In this document: positions 30,283-42,334 of the stretch, piece after piece
How positions within the stretch are numbered: the first letter of the stretch is position 1
Layout: each line of letters opens with the position of its first letter
NCBI GenBank assembly: GCA_029204225.1
Contig: CM055092.1
Span: forward strand, 20,626,036-20,690,035
Reading direction: 5' to 3'
DNA from: Diphasiastrum complanatum
Taxonomy: Eukaryota; Streptophyta; Lycopodiopsida; Lycopodiales; Lycopodiaceae
DNA: 64,000 bases
Position numbers and translations under genes: made by a program
Notes under the pieces: model-generated
Database searches by the model: none
Seen by the model: only the letters and a program-made list of their open reading frames with translations
What the model was told of the DNA's origin: nothing

Positions 30283-32796
30283 TCATCCCAAAAATACACT
30301 CAAGATATATACAATTGAAATTTCAAACAACTCAAATTGAATCTCAATTGATTCATATGTCCACAAATGTTTATACATCCAAAATCTCCTCATCAATATG
30401 AGTTGGTCGAGGTTTACCATCTTCATCACCACCGTCACCCACATCACCACCAACAACCACTTCATGTTAGAGATCATGAAATTCTCCAAGCTCGTCTTTA
30501 AGAGAAAGCTGTGGCTCTGAAGATGCCACTTGAACTTTCTTGTTGTCGTGGGCTAATGATGTACCCAATTCATCATCAGCATCATTCGACAGATCATCAA
30601 TGGCAATAACTCGTTGCACAATGAACGTCGACTGCTCATAACCCTTCTTCACAGCAATACAGTTTCTCTGTACCAGAACACAAGTCTAGAATCCAATCAT
30701 TTTCATATGAGAATTAATTAGTAAGTTCATTAATTAGCCTCTACGGCTACTGGTAGTGTAAAGCGCAACTTTCGAATAATAGCTAGGAATGGAAGTACAT
30801 TGGAGACATTTCTCCTGCGACAATATCATGTCACTCGCTAACACAGAAAAATAGCCTACCCACATCATTTCAAAGGTGCTTAATAAGCGCTCCTAGGTGC
30901 ATTATGGACATTTGTTTTGTGTCTGTAATATAAAAATAGAGTAAAATTAAAATAATAAATCAACACGAAGTATAATGTAAAAAAAAAAATTAACAACAAT
31001 AGAATTAAACTATTTAACATATTTCATACCAAATCATAACCTCGTATCCCTGTGTCTCGTCCTTTAAGACCTTGGCAACTGCAGCAGCTTGATTCGTGGA
31101 ATGAAAAAATATAATTTTCCACAGAGATGCAGTTGTTAACTCTTTTAAAGATTTGACCATCTGTAGAGTCTGCTGATATGTAAAAGCATATTCATCACCT
31201 AATGTCTCTTTAAGTCTGTATCCATACAAGATATTAGTAATAACAACAGTGAATTTTTTCTTGGGCACCATTTTCAGAATCTCCTTCACATCGCATGTGA
31301 AAATGGCCTAGTGCTAGACGCGCATAAGATCCCTAGGAGAAGAAAATGATTTGAGGAGGAAATCAACCACAGAACTCGCATCCATCAGCTTTCTCCTCTC
31401 CTTCTCCAACCAGGCCAAATCCATATGAGCCAAAAAATTGTCTAGAACTGGAAACTCCACAGTCCGAGGATTTGTCCTTGATTTATGATATAAAATATTA
31501 GTTAGCTTGTCAATTTCAACTGGAAGATATAAATTCGAGAAACATAATTAATCATGAACATGATATGCAATTTCGAATATAAAATAATCAAACTCACAAT
31601 ATTTTTGAAAGCAATATAGAATTGCTTCAAGGCTTCCTTGGAACTAGATTCAAGATAGTCCGTGAGGACTTGCTCCCAGGAAATGCAATTCAGTCAGATC
31701 ATCATATGTTCTTTCATCCTCATATACGTCTTGTGCTTGAAACAAAAATATGCAATTGAGCAAACTTTATTTCAAAAATCAATAAATCGAGACAATAAGT
31801 AAGAAACAAAAAATCCTGAAACAATGAAATATCAATACTGTAAATTGATATTTCAGATCGATATAGAGTATCGATCTAAGATATCAACATCCATTTAAAC
31901 ACAGGAGATAGAAATCGGATATCGATTTGAGAGATGATTTGACGAGATTAATACCAGAAATTGATACCGGGTATCGATCTGAGGTATCAACATTCATTCA
32001 AACAAAGGAGATAGAAACTGAGTATCGATTTGAGAGATTATCTGACGAGATTACTACCAAACATCGATATCGGATATCGACTTGCGGTATCATATCTATG
32101 TTTAAATTAAAATTACTTATACACTTACTGCTCAAATTTTTTCGCCATCTCTTCCAAGGATAAGTCTAGTGATTTTACACTTGAGAGAATGAAGATTACA
32201 ATTTTGCCATCCTTAATTCTCAGCATTGTATGCCATTGGGTGATTTTCATGTCATCAGAAGCAATTTAATAGAGACGTCTGTAGTACGATCTTTTTTACG
32301 CAGTGCAATGGAGAGGTCATCTCTTTTGCTTTTAATCTCACAATTTTCTCACAATGTAAAGATTTCATCTTCGAGATCCTAGATTGCTCCCATCCTAAAT
32401 GCAAGCTCGAACAACAACTCATATTTCCTCAGGGCTTCAGAGTCTTTGGTCTCATCAAAAACTAAGCCAATCCCTCTACAACATTGGATTCACAGTTTAA
32501 GTATGACCCGGTCATGAGTTTTTAAAAGATCAAGATATTTGTTATGGAAAAACATTATTCTATGGATGAATGACATGCTTGAGCGGTAGTCATTGTCGTT
32601 GTTATGGTTTCATGCTAGGAGTTTTACCTCCTCCTCTGTCAACCCTGCATAGATTATGCATTCAACGGTCTTGAAATATGCGGAGTCGGGGTATTCTCTT
32701 ACCAACTATCATCTTGCTTCTGTAGAGTGGCATCCCCTGATAACAAAATATCGATACTCATTTATCATCCCGCTTTTGAATATGAATTTCTTGCTG
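30283..32796 (-). pseudogene. Multi-exon gene fossil with ParB-like motif
   Basis: Conceptual reading on the minus strand, with stops, shows from right to left: a segment with FVIRGCHSTEA (like the GxHRxxA motif of ParB/sulfiredoxin folds), YPDSAYFKTVECIIYAGLTE, and SSMSFIHRIMFFHNKYLDLL. Next come a stretch with SLEEMAKKFE before a GTAAGT donor, a segment LTDYLESSSKEALKQFY before a GTGAG donor, and after 'atcttccag' the exon EIDKLTNILYHKSR. The last has an open frame 31289-31014. Several stops interrupt these exons. Small frames at 30283-30652 may be the gene end. It resembles a host or mobile gene of unknown function; the copia remnant D abuts its start. Confidence 0.45.
31840..32100. repeat. 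About 103-bp tandem repeat rich in TATCGAT
   Basis: 'gtatcgatct.ag.tatcaacat' begins near 31868 and recurs 103 bases later, with a partial third unit. The units contain many ATCGAT/GATATC half-palindromes ('ggatatcgatttgagaga'). It sits in a probable intron of the ParB-like fossil. Confidence 0.8.
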
Positions 32797-32804
32797 CACT
32801 ATGA

Positions 32805-33056
32805 GTGAATTGGGAATATTGGACAGAGAGATGCATTGGCAACAAAGTGAAGCAGATCAGGACAGATCAAGGTGGAGAATACATCTCGAATTGCTTCACT
32901 GACTTCTGCAATGATGGTGATATCATTCACAGAAGGACTGCATCTTACACACCGCAGCACAACGATGTTGCAGAAAGAAAGAATAGAACTCTAATGGAAG
33001 CTGCTAGATGCATGGTGGCCTACTCGAAAGTTCCAAGGATACGGTTGAAGCAGTAG
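32805..33056 (+). pseudogene. Integrase fragment of copia D
   Basis: 83 codons holding the second catalytic Asp (RTDQGG) and the Glu (VAERKN), the latter with GV replaced by DV. The frame ends at a TAG, and integrase C-terminal sequence continues in frame after it. Confidence 0.8.
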
Positions 33057-33257
33057 CTAAAACTGCTTACATTCAATAGGATAGGAAAGTCTGGTGTTCC
33101 TCACACGACACCACACGAATTATGGTGGGGTAGAAAACCCAATCTGGCTCACATCAGAATCTTTGGCTATGTAGCTTATGCACATATTCTTTATAAGCTT
33201 CGAAAGAAGCTTGATGAGAAAGCTAAACAAGGATATCTTGTAGGATATGACAATAAC

Positions 33258-33569
33258 TTGTCATACTACATAGTCTACATGCCAGAGATGAACACTATGA
33301 AGACAGTCAGAGATGTCAAGTTTGATGAGAATAGAATGATGGCCAACGATGATCTTGTCAGCTATGAAGTTCTTGAAAGACAGTACTATGATCTGCCAAC
33401 TATGACAGAGGGAGCAGAGGATGAACATGAAGACGAAAATGTTCGCGTCACTTCACATTCGACTAATGAATCAGAAGATGAAAGATTCAAGAGACAGCCT
33501 TCTGCTACAGTACTTGTAGCCGAGATGGTTCTGGACCTAGTAGAGCAGACAAAGAAAAAGACATTGTAG
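33258..33569 (+). pseudogene. Integrase C-terminus and linker of copia D
   Basis: 103 codons, beginning after GYLVGYDNN, with MKTVRDVKFDENRM (the copia integrase end, normally xSRDVxFDE). An acidic linker follows. It ends at TAG 33567-33569; RT sequence resumes in another frame. Confidence 0.7.
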
Positions 33570-34560
33570 TTCCAGGAGGATCTCCTAGAAGGTCGACAAG
33601 ACAACGAAGAGCACCAGCAAGATATGTGCCAGGCAAATCTACTTCTATATCAGAAGAGCTATGTGGATTCAGTGACGAACCATAGACATTCGATGAGGCA
33701 ATTGAATTTCCAAAGAAGGACAAATGGATCCAAGCCATGAATGAGGAGATGGAATCCATGAGGAAGAACTAGGTATGGACGTTGCAGCCATTACTAGATA
33801 GGTGAAAGGCTATAAAATGCAAATGGGTATACAAGCTAAAGTATCGACCAGATGGAGACGTCTCAAAGTATAAGGCAAAACTTGTAGTGAAGGGATTCTC
33901 TCAGAGATATGGTATTGACTATTCTGAGACCTTATCTCCTGTCATGAAACAAAAATTGTTCGAGGACTGAAGAAGAGAGAGAATTGATGTAGCTCACACC
34001 ATATAGGAAACTAATAGGATTGTTGATGTACCTTGCAGATAACACACGTTGACATTGCTTATGCAGTATTCAGGATGAGCCAATTTTGCATGAATTCAGA
34101 CTCGCGACACATTGGAATACTGCAAAACGAATTTTGCAATAGGCTTCAATTAACAAAAGATTTTGGTTTGTGTTATTGTCGTGATGCAGGATTCCAGATG
34201 CTTTCTTATAGTGATGCTAGCTAGGCATCCCTCAAGGATGACTGCAAAAGTGTCTCAAGAGGATGCACCATCGCGTCAGGTGCAGCAATTCTTTGGGTCA
34301 GCAAGAAGCAGACCATTGTGGCTTAGTCATCCTACGAAACAAAGTATGTCGCAGCAACAAAGATGGCCAACAAAATTATTTGGCTCAAACAGTTTCTTGA
34401 TGAACTAGGCGAAACAAGGAATGAACCTCTGGTTTTGCAGATGGACAACACATCTACTATACATTTGACATAGACCCTATGTTTCACTCAAGGACAAAAC
34501 ACATTGCGATCAAGTACCACTTGATAAGGGATCTGATTGGCAAGAAGATGTTGCAAACTA

Positions 34561-35070
34561 TCTGCCACTCTTGTAATTCGTGATTAGTTGTATATGTTTA
34601 ATATTTCTAATTTGGAAGTTACACGATGCGACACGAAAAAGTTTGCTACTTTCTGTTTGATGCATAATACAAAAGAAGACAAAAAATTAAAAAAAGACGA
34701 AAAAATATAGAATACATGTCCGCCTGTGAGCAAGACAATTTTGTAGAGAATTTGTAGATCCAGAAGTTCGCTAGTAAGCGAGACATTATTCGTGAGAGAA
34801 CTGTATTTCTCTCACGCCAATGCACTATGAAAATAATAGACAGTATTGTAGTTGTTATGCACATATTATTCTGTATGATTGTATGATCTCAAATGTATTT
34901 TTTGTCTACTACAATTCATGTATCTGATTCACTTGTTTATTCAATTCTTCACTTGGTATATTAATCTGTTAACGTTGATCAGTAGTGTCTGTCTACACTC
35001 TGAAGGTAGCCGGTAGTGACTAGCAATCATATTTGAATTTTCGACGAACTGATTTTATTCGCGAATGCTT
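34561..35070. other. Sequence between copia D and unit 2
   Basis: May contain the decayed 3' LTR of D. No LTR pair or polypurine tract is clear. The text changes abruptly to copia A RNase H at 35071. Confidence 0.5.
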
Positions 35071-35446
35071 TACTATATCTCACTCTTCATGTGAGGCCGA
35101 GTACAAAGCACTCACTATGACTACCAAAGAAGTGCTTTGGATCAAGAGGTTATTAATGGAGCTAAAGTGCATCAAGGAGGATGATCTACCTTTGATCAAG
35201 TGTGATAACATCTCGGCCCAAGCTCTTGCCAATAATCCCATATTTCATGCAAGAAGCAAGCACATAGAAGTGGCACACCATTTTGTGAGAGAAAAGCTTA
35301 TTGGAGGAGAAATCTATTAGGAGCATGTCAACTCGTCCTCTTGTATTGCCGATCTACTCACCAAGCCTTTGAGCAAAAGTGCTTTCATCAAGCATAGATC
35401 TAATCTTGGAGTTATATCAAGATCAATGCTCAAATCTTCATAGATA
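35071..35446 (+). pseudogene. Copia A RNase H end, unit 2
   Basis: Starts inside the RNase H (SSCEAEYKALTM) and runs to the same internal TAG (35318-35320), then the LTKPL tail. An upstream frame from 35033 is only apparent: its first 16 codons come from unique spacer sequence. The polypurine tract and about 25 bases of LTR follow to 35482, where about 623 bp are missing relative to unit 1. Confidence 0.9.
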
Positions 35447-35482
35447 TTTTTTTAGGAGGAGTGTGAAGAATTGAAAAAGATT

Positions 35483-37107
35483 AAACAAAAAATTCTAATT
35501 AACGTTAATTATGCCAATATTAAAGCACTTATTACTGTAGGTATCATCTCTAAACTTTATAGAGTAAAACTAGCATCATATCTAAATATAGCAATATTGC
35601 TAGTGCCATGTCAATTTACTTACTAAAAATAGTAAATAACCATTATGAAACCTCTTATATGAATCAAATAAACTTCAAATAGCTCATTTTTAGCCCGAAT
35701 TATGTCATCAAAAATTTGGCTAACATTGGCGATTCCACTGGGGAGTGTGGTCCCCACACGAACGGATCCAAAATAATATATCCATGATAAACAGTGGGCT
35801 CAACACACATTACAGTGTGATGCTAACCACTCTTCAGAATAGCAGCCAAATCTAAAGCCATCGATTAAGCCTTAGAACTCATTAGCAGCATAAAGTCTGC
35901 AAATTATAACCTGCCAATATATCCACTCATGTGTCTAAAGAAAGAAATGCTCCCATTCCCATAAGTATAGTTTGATGCCCAATGTTTTTGATCCCATGCA
36001 AATAGGAAAATAGAAATGCAATCTTCATTAGGTTTTGGCATTCAATTATGGATGCAATCTCAAGTTTTGTATTTAATATCCTCTAGATAAGTGTATATGC
36101 GACCTATCTAGTAGAGTTATCTTTGTTGATATCCTTCATCTTGAGTTTTTCATTCTCAATAAATTCTTATCCTCTCCTTACAAACTCTTTTCGTCTCATA
36201 AGGTACTGAATCTCTCAAATATATGTATATCCTCACATTTCTCATCTATAGATCGGATTGAAAAATCGAAATTTAAAGATCAAGTATATCTAGTTTCTCA
36301 CATAGAAAAATCTAGATCCAATTTTTAAATCTATTTCCAAACTAGTAGGAGATATATGAAAAACACTCATCCACTCATACAGATTCTCACAAATCCTCTC
36401 AAAAAGGTCAAATACATTTCCATGATGATTCTTACTATTTTTTATTTTTCCGTTCACCACCCCATTGGTAATGTTTTATTCCATCCAAAAATTTCATTTT
36501 ACCTCTCAAACCCCCCAGATGCTTCTAATTCAAACAAACATGCCCATCTGGAAACAATAATTGACATTGCACCCCTATCATCAAATAAATGTAGTGTGCA
36601 TAGGGAAATGAAATGCAATCTTCAGAATAGCATCAAATGGATGCAAACATACCGTGTTTTAATGATGCATGTGTAAAGTGTATGTGCTCACAATTTTTAT
36701 TTATTATTATTTTTTTTTTTATTTATTATAAAAAGCTGTAATCTTACAAATTCTATAGTTCAAAACAAACATCATCTTTATATACATTAAGCATTCCATC
36801 TTTATAAACTACAAAATAAATTTTATTTTTTTCAAGTTTTTTTTTAGAAAACATAAGAATAATTAAAAACAACTAATACACCTTACCTCATAGTGGAAAT
36901 CAAAGGTGGTAAGGTGGAAAATTTCTAACCATCAACTTATAAATAACGCAACAACAATAATATAACTTTTTAAATCATTATAGGTTGAACCCTACTTATT
37001 TATCCAGGTCACTAATATGCAATGATTATCCTTGATAGGCTACATGACATATTTATGGACGAGGATAATGATCTGCCATTTTATCGTTTGTCTTCTCCTG
37101 ATTTTGA
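35483..37107. other. Non-coding flank, unit 2
   Basis: Copy of 3181-4760. Extra 78 bases at about 36229-36306. No gene supported. Confidence 0.6.
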
Positions 37108-37464
37108 TCAATAAAGACTGGATTTACTCCCAAGGAATTTATGTAAAAACTTCTCATTTAAAACTTTTCTCTCTTTAAAACATGCATCACGAACCTTCAA
37201 TACAAAAATGTCAAAACCAGGCTCCAAAGGAATGTTAGGATTACACCATCTCTGTTTCAACTTTAAATTTTGAGGGTGATTATTCCGGCCCCACTGCCTC
37301 AATAACCATATCTGCAAAAAGTGAGCATACCACCCTACTAGTCTCCCATTACTATTCTCTTTTGACATAGTAAAAAATGTCGCTAACTGTGTGCAAGTAT
37401 CAGAGAAAGTGGAAAAATCTCCAGGGATAACTGGCCATCTGAATAAATATTTTGAGCTTGCCAT
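37108..37464 (-). CDS. Unrecognised ORF downstream of gypsy pol, unit 2
   Basis: 118 codons. The body matches the 4787-5137 ORF with a few substitutions (for example S to G in LLRQWGRNN). It reads about 18 codons further than unit 1, because a stop there is a Glu codon here. To its right, 37467-37525 has no counterpart in unit 1. Family unknown. Confidence 0.35.
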   Translation of the reverse strand: MASSKYLFRWPVIPGDFSTFSDTCTQLATFFTMSKENSNGRLVGWYAHFLQIWLLRQWGRNNHPQNLKLKQRWCNPNIPLEPGFDIFVLKVRDACFKERKVLNEKFLHKFLGSKSSLY

Positions 37465-37513
37465 AGTTGATGTGATGATGTGATGCCTTGTTCATTGAGA
37501 GTTTCATGTAATC

Positions 37514-38174
37514 TTAATATTTAAATCCAGTCGAATCCACTAATTGTAGACCAATCATACCAGAAGAGGATCTCAAAGATGATTTTATTACCTTGTCCCC
37601 TTCCATTGCATTCTGTGAGTGTATGTTTCCATTATTCCTTAAGGTATGCAGTTCAGATAACAATTTCACATTCTCTGATTTAAGTAGATCTATTTTTTCT
37701 ACGTAACACGCATTGGCTCTACATTTTGAAGTGAATAACTCCTCGAAGCCTGTTCTCTGAGGTGATAGTTCTATCTCAAATTTTTCAGTTTTATATAAAG
37801 AATGATCTCGTTCCTTTGTTACGCTCTTTAACTCATTAGTAATAGCTATACTCTGATTTCTCAATGATTTTATCTCTGTTTTTTAAATTACCAATTTGTT
37901 GCAAAGATAAAAATCGCTCTTTCCTAAGAAAAGCAATAATATCAGAGTCACGTCCCTTCTTAAGCTCAGTAGGGTCAATGTTTTTAGGTAGCTCTTTTTT
38001 CCACTTCCCAGGAGACCTTTTGTTTGTCAGAAAAGGCTGGTGCTGGATGGAGTCTTTCAACAATGGTAAGTCTAGAGTAGTAGAAGGTTCCACTATAGAA
38101 GTGTTTCCTAAATGTGATATTTTAACTATAGTCATTTTTTTTTTAAGATGCTGAAATGTTGTATATTGCACCAC
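37514..38174 (-). pseudogene. Post-pol coiled-coil ORF, frameshifted, unit 2
   Basis: Frames 38174-37836 and 37864-37514 overlap and repeat the one-base split seen in unit 1. The coiled-coil part is conserved, while the end after LQLVDSTGFKY stops at the unit-specific patch. Conservation of the split shows that it predates the duplication. Confidence 0.5.
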
Positions 38175-38392
38175 TCTCCTGAGAAGGGAAAAGTAGATAC
38201 ATTTAAAATTTGCACAAACCAGCCTTTACATAATTGTAATAGACAAAAAATAACCATCAATCAAAAAAATGTGAAATTTTTTTTCCTTTCTGATGTGATA
38301 TATTCTAGAAAGAAAATAGATATTTTTATTAGTGTTTAAGCCTAGATTTATCTGAAAACAAAAATTTGATCTAATCTAAATGTTATAATGGA

Positions 38393-39052
38393 TTAGACGA
38401 TTTCCCAGATAAGATCTCCTAGAAACGTAGTAATTCTAGGTCTCAACCTTCTAGGTACAGCCCTAGATGTTGGTTGGAAATAATAATATATTGTCTTATT
38501 GCAAGGGACAACAGCCGATAGCTCGTCTAAAACTCTATCATCAATAATGTCAATTCCAAAAAAAAATACTATCATCATCATAGTAAGATCTACAAGACCT
38601 ATCATATTCACAATCTACATGAATGTTTGTGATAGTCTTGTTGTTCCATAGAAACAACAAAAGAGAGAAATACTCTTCCGCTTCTCATGATCATAGTTCA
38701 ATGGCATTAATCCATAATCTATCATTGTATTGGTCCCACTCATAACTTCGTAAGGGTATGTTCAACGTTGCCACCAAAGGACACAAAAGTGATGGTGGTA
38801 ACGAATTTATAATAGTAGACATGGTTACTAGATCTGGGACTTCGTCGATAAGAATTCGGTGTAAATCCTCAACTGAATCCATAAAATTTGTTTATCATCC
38901 ATATCAACATTAGAAAATATACTATTCAAATACAATACATAGCATAAATCACCTAAAACAAAAGTAATATTTAAATCATCTAAATGATCAGCTAAATAAT
39001 TCAAGTCCAATTTATTGCTGATTACTATTATGACATTCTCATAACACCGCAA
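38393..39052 (-). pseudogene. Decayed coding stretch beyond second RNase H, unit 2
   Basis: Frames 39052-38828, 38882-38691 and 38611-38393. The 38882-38691 frame (VEDLHRILIDEVPDLVTM, then LPPSLLCPLVATLN) is open here and shows this was protein-coding. It is not recognised as a named family. Confidence 0.35.
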
Positions 39053-39688
39053 GCTAGTTTCCCGTTATAATCCTTAAAGCAAGTTTTAACCAAATGATTT
39101 CGTACTAAACATTGCAATTGTAAAACCAATTTAAGTTTAACCCGAGATATCGCATTCAGTATCTCTGTAATCCATCGGATTCCATACATTGCTTCCGATT
39201 TCACTAGTAACCATAATTCTAAGGGGTGATAACAAATGTTCAAAATTGATCTTTGAGGTAACAACAATATCACAACCATAAGCTTCTGTGGCTAGCGTAT
39301 CTGCTAAATGATTCTGAACTCTAGGCCCTGTCATCCACTCTACTGTAAGAATTGTTCTTATCAGTTCATGTACCACTAAAGAGTATGCTTTTAATTTAGC
39401 ACTATAAATACTATACTCTCCAGTCATTTGCCTAATAATGAGTTCAGAGTCTCCTATTATACGTAGGTGGCCAATCTGAATAGGGATTCTATTCATCATA
39501 CATAGTCCAATTATTAGAGCTTTATACTCTGCCATATTATTTGTATAACCTTTTCCTAAATAAACCCCCACACTACTTACAGTCTCAGATTTCTTATTTT
39601 GCAAAATGGCTCTAGCTGCTCCTCTCATCCCAATTCCTCTAGAAGCGCCATCAAGATATAAACAATAATTTTTGTTTAATGCTATCAA
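39028..39688 (-). pseudogene. Second RNase H of gypsy element, unit 2
   Basis: The frame 39688-39137 carries the same D, E, D, D set as unit 1. Eight bases are missing near 39262 relative to unit 1, which shifts the frame after ATEAYGCDI. The old C-terminal part continues in the frame 39279-39028. The catalytic domain itself is complete. Confidence 0.75.
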
Positions 39689-40010
39689 CTATATAATGGT
39701 AAATTGATATATATCCTGAAAATCAAAACAAAAACCAAAACTATAATACATTGTACACAACAGTAGTAATATCCTACTACATAAAGTAGGGTTGAATTTT
39801 ATTAAGACTGACTCGACTTTTAAAAGGTATTCCATTTAATTCAGTCAATTGTGCTGTATTATTCTTATAAAGTTTCTTAATTTTACACGGCCCATTCCAT
39901 AAAAAGATTAATTTCTAAGGCATCAATTCATGTCGGGCATCATAATGTAATACCATTTGACCCTTTTCATAAACATAATCTTTTATTTTTTGATCATGGA
40001 TTAATTTCAT

Positions 40011-41579
40011 TCATCTTTTATACACTTCTTGATGATTCAGAGATATCACTTGTTTTTCATCCAATTCTTGCAATACATTTAGACGTTGTTGTAAAGAATC
40101 TCGTTCTCCCACATCATGAGCTAACGCAAAACGTAGTGTTGGAATTTTTGTTTCTATGGGTAATACACATTCTTGATCATACACTAGAAAATAAGGTGTA
40201 TGATTCGTACTAGTTTTCATGGTAATGTTATATGCCCATAGAGCTGAATATAGCTTCTTATCCCAATCTCGTTTATTTTCTGAGACTGTTTTCTTTATGA
40301 TATTGACTAATCGCTTATTAGTACTTTCAGCCCGTCCATTTGCTTGAGGATTATAAGGTGTCGTTTTATGATGTTTAATTATTAACTGTTCTGTTAACAC
40401 CTCAATAGTCTTATTTAAAAAATGAGTACCCCTATTTGATACCAATTCTTTAGGAGCACCAAATCTTCCAATAACTTGATCCAAAATAAACCACACAGTT
40501 TTTTTAGCATTATCTTTTCCAACCGCTCTCGCTTCAGCCCATTTAGTAAAATAGTCAATTGCAACGATTATATAACTATTCTTGGATGAAGAGGCTGGTC
40601 TTATTGGTCCTACAAAATCTATTCTCCATTTCTCAAAGGGTAGATATGATGGGATTGGAATCAACGATCTGATATGGCTAGCTCTTCTATCAGCACGCTG
40701 ACATATATCACAACGTTTAACATAATCATGAAAATTCTTAAAAAGTGTTGGCCAGCAATACCCAGCTCGCAATATCTTATGACCCGTCAATTGGCCTGCA
40801 AAATGTCCTCCACAAGTAGAATCATGACATTCTTCTAAGATAAATTTTATATCATCAGGTACTACATATCTACGATATAATCCTTCCACTCCCCTCCAAT
40901 AAAGTACACCTTCTATAAGTGAGAATTGTAGTGCCTGCAATTTAAGTTTTCTTTTCTCGTTATATGTCATACTATCAGGCACTTCCAATGTTGACAAATA
41001 TGTTGCCAAAGTAGAATAACAGCTCGGTATCATATCTTTATCAATGTGGAGTAATCCTAGAAGTTGGTCACTCTCACTAGTTCCATCTTCGTCATTCGGA
41101 CTTCCCCACTCACAAATACAATCATCTAAACCTTGCAATCGTGGAGGTTTACTCTTCATATCATTATCAAATTCTTGAAGTGCAACAATCCACTTGATTA
41201 GCCTAGGGGGTGGTTCCAATCTATTCATCATCAAAATAAATGCATTATTCTTAGTAAAGATAATAACTTTGCCATGTAGTATATAGTGACGATACTTAGC
41301 AGCAGCATATGCAATGCATAAACACACCTTTTTCGCATATGAGTAATTCAATTCTGCTATATTTAGCTTGCGTCCCATGAACATTATAGGATGATATATC
41401 TTGTCCCATATTTGAGCCAAACAACAATTCATACTCTTCTCTATAGCTAAAGTAAAAATGTAAAACTCTCGATCATACATTGGAGGCTTCAAGATAGGGG
41501 TATTGGCTACGGCTTCCTTTAAGTCTTTAAAAGTTGTATCACAAGCTTCCATCCAATTCCATACTCCATCCTTTTTCAA
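40011..41579 (-). CDS. Gypsy RNase H-integrase frame, unit 2
   Basis: 522 codons without a stop: the end of the RT connection (KKDGVWNW), RNase H (FYIFTLAIEKSMNCCLAQ, then LNIAELNYSYAKK), the HHCC region (CHDSTCGGHF through RCDIC) and the integrase core (WRIDFVGP, VSNRGTHF, NGRAEST). The central catalytic Asp is Asn here too. This is the longest gypsy frame in the window; the unit 1 counterpart is split by a small deletion. The start is internal to a polyprotein, so it has no real initiation codon. Confidence 0.88.
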   Translation of the reverse strand: MKKDGVWNWMEACDTTFKDLKEAVANTPILKPPMYDREFYIFTLAIEKSMNCCLAQIWDKIYHPIMFMGRKLNIAELNYSYAKKVCLCIAYAAAKYRHYILHGKVIIFTKNNAFILMMNRLEPPPRLIKWIVALQEFDNDMKSKPPRLQGLDDCICEWGSPNDEDGTSESDQLLGLLHIDKDMIPSCYSTLATYLSTLEVPDSMTYNEKRKLKLQALQFSLIEGVLYWRGVEGLYRRYVVPDDIKFILEECHDSTCGGHFAGQLTGHKILRAGYCWPTLFKNFHDYVKRCDICQRADRRASHIRSLIPIPSYLPFEKWRIDFVGPIRPASSSKNSYIIVAIDYFTKWAEARAVGKDNAKKTVWFILDQVIGRFGAPKELVSNRGTHFLNKTIEVLTEQLIIKHHKTTPYNPQANGRAESTNKRLVNIIKKTVSENKRDWDKKLYSALWAYNITMKTSTNHTPYFLVYDQECVLPIETKIPTLRFALAHDVGERDSLQQRLNVLQELDEKQVISLNHQEVYKR

Positions 41580-41663
41580 TAATACTATTAGAGGGAGTGA
41601 CTTTAATAAATATTGTCTAATGTATCTTCGATAATAACCTACAGATCCAAGAAATGATTGTAA

Positions 41664-42328
41664 CTATTTAAGCGTAGTAGGAATATTAAGGCTTAATATT
41701 ATTTTTATCTTATCTGGATCAGTAGATATACCATTCCTACTAATCACATGACCTAGTAATACACCATAAGGCACTCCAAACAAACATTTCCTAGCATTGA
41801 GTGCACCACATGTTATCTCACACTTCTTTAAACATTTTTCCAAAATAGCCATATGATCTTTAACAAAAGAGGCTCCACATAGATCATCGATATAAATTTT
41901 AAGATTTTCGTCGAGTATATCTTCAAATTGTTCATTCATAAATCTCTTATATGTACCAGAGGCATTTGATAACCCAAATGGCATCACGTGATATGCAAAA
42001 CTCCGAATGTGGTAGTAAAGGTAGTTTTCAGCTTATCTTCCTCTTTTATTGCAATTTGATTGTAGCCCGCAAAACAATCCATAAATGAATATCTTTCTCT
42101 CCCGACTAATTCATCAAGAACTTGATCAATAAATGGCAATAAATAATAATCTTTAATCATGTGCTTATTTAATTTTTTGTAATCTACACAAACCCTAATT
42201 TGTGTAGAATTTTTCTTACGTCTGGGCACTATTGGTGAACACCATTCTGTGTTTTGTACAGAAAATATTAAACCAGCTTGACATAGTCGCTCTAATTCTT
42301 TATAAACTCTCGCTTTAATATAAGACAA
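41664..42328 (-). pseudogene. Gypsy reverse transcriptase, frameshifted, unit 2
   Basis: Frames 42328-41984 and 41987-41664 are almost identical to unit 1, with the same shift before MPFGLSNA and the same stop after NIPTTLK. YIDD is intact. One visible change is G to D in ISTDPDKI. Confidence 0.88.
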
Positions 42329-42334
42329 TCTTCG

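Larger units (their letters stand above)
32797..34560 (+). mobile_element. Copia remnant D, heavily decayed
   Basis: The first frame reads integrase from IRTDQGGEYISN to NDVAERKNRTLMEAARCM. Then HELWWGRKPNLAHIRIFGY and a linker lead to an RT start ([20 protein letters not shown]). RT breaks off after [10 protein letters not shown], skips the catalytic YVDD region, and resumes near RNase H (HVDIAYAVFRMSQFCM, SYSDAS, SSYETKYVAATKMANK). Stops occur throughout. It is Tnt1-like in wording but old. No LTR could be delimited. Confidence 0.85.
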
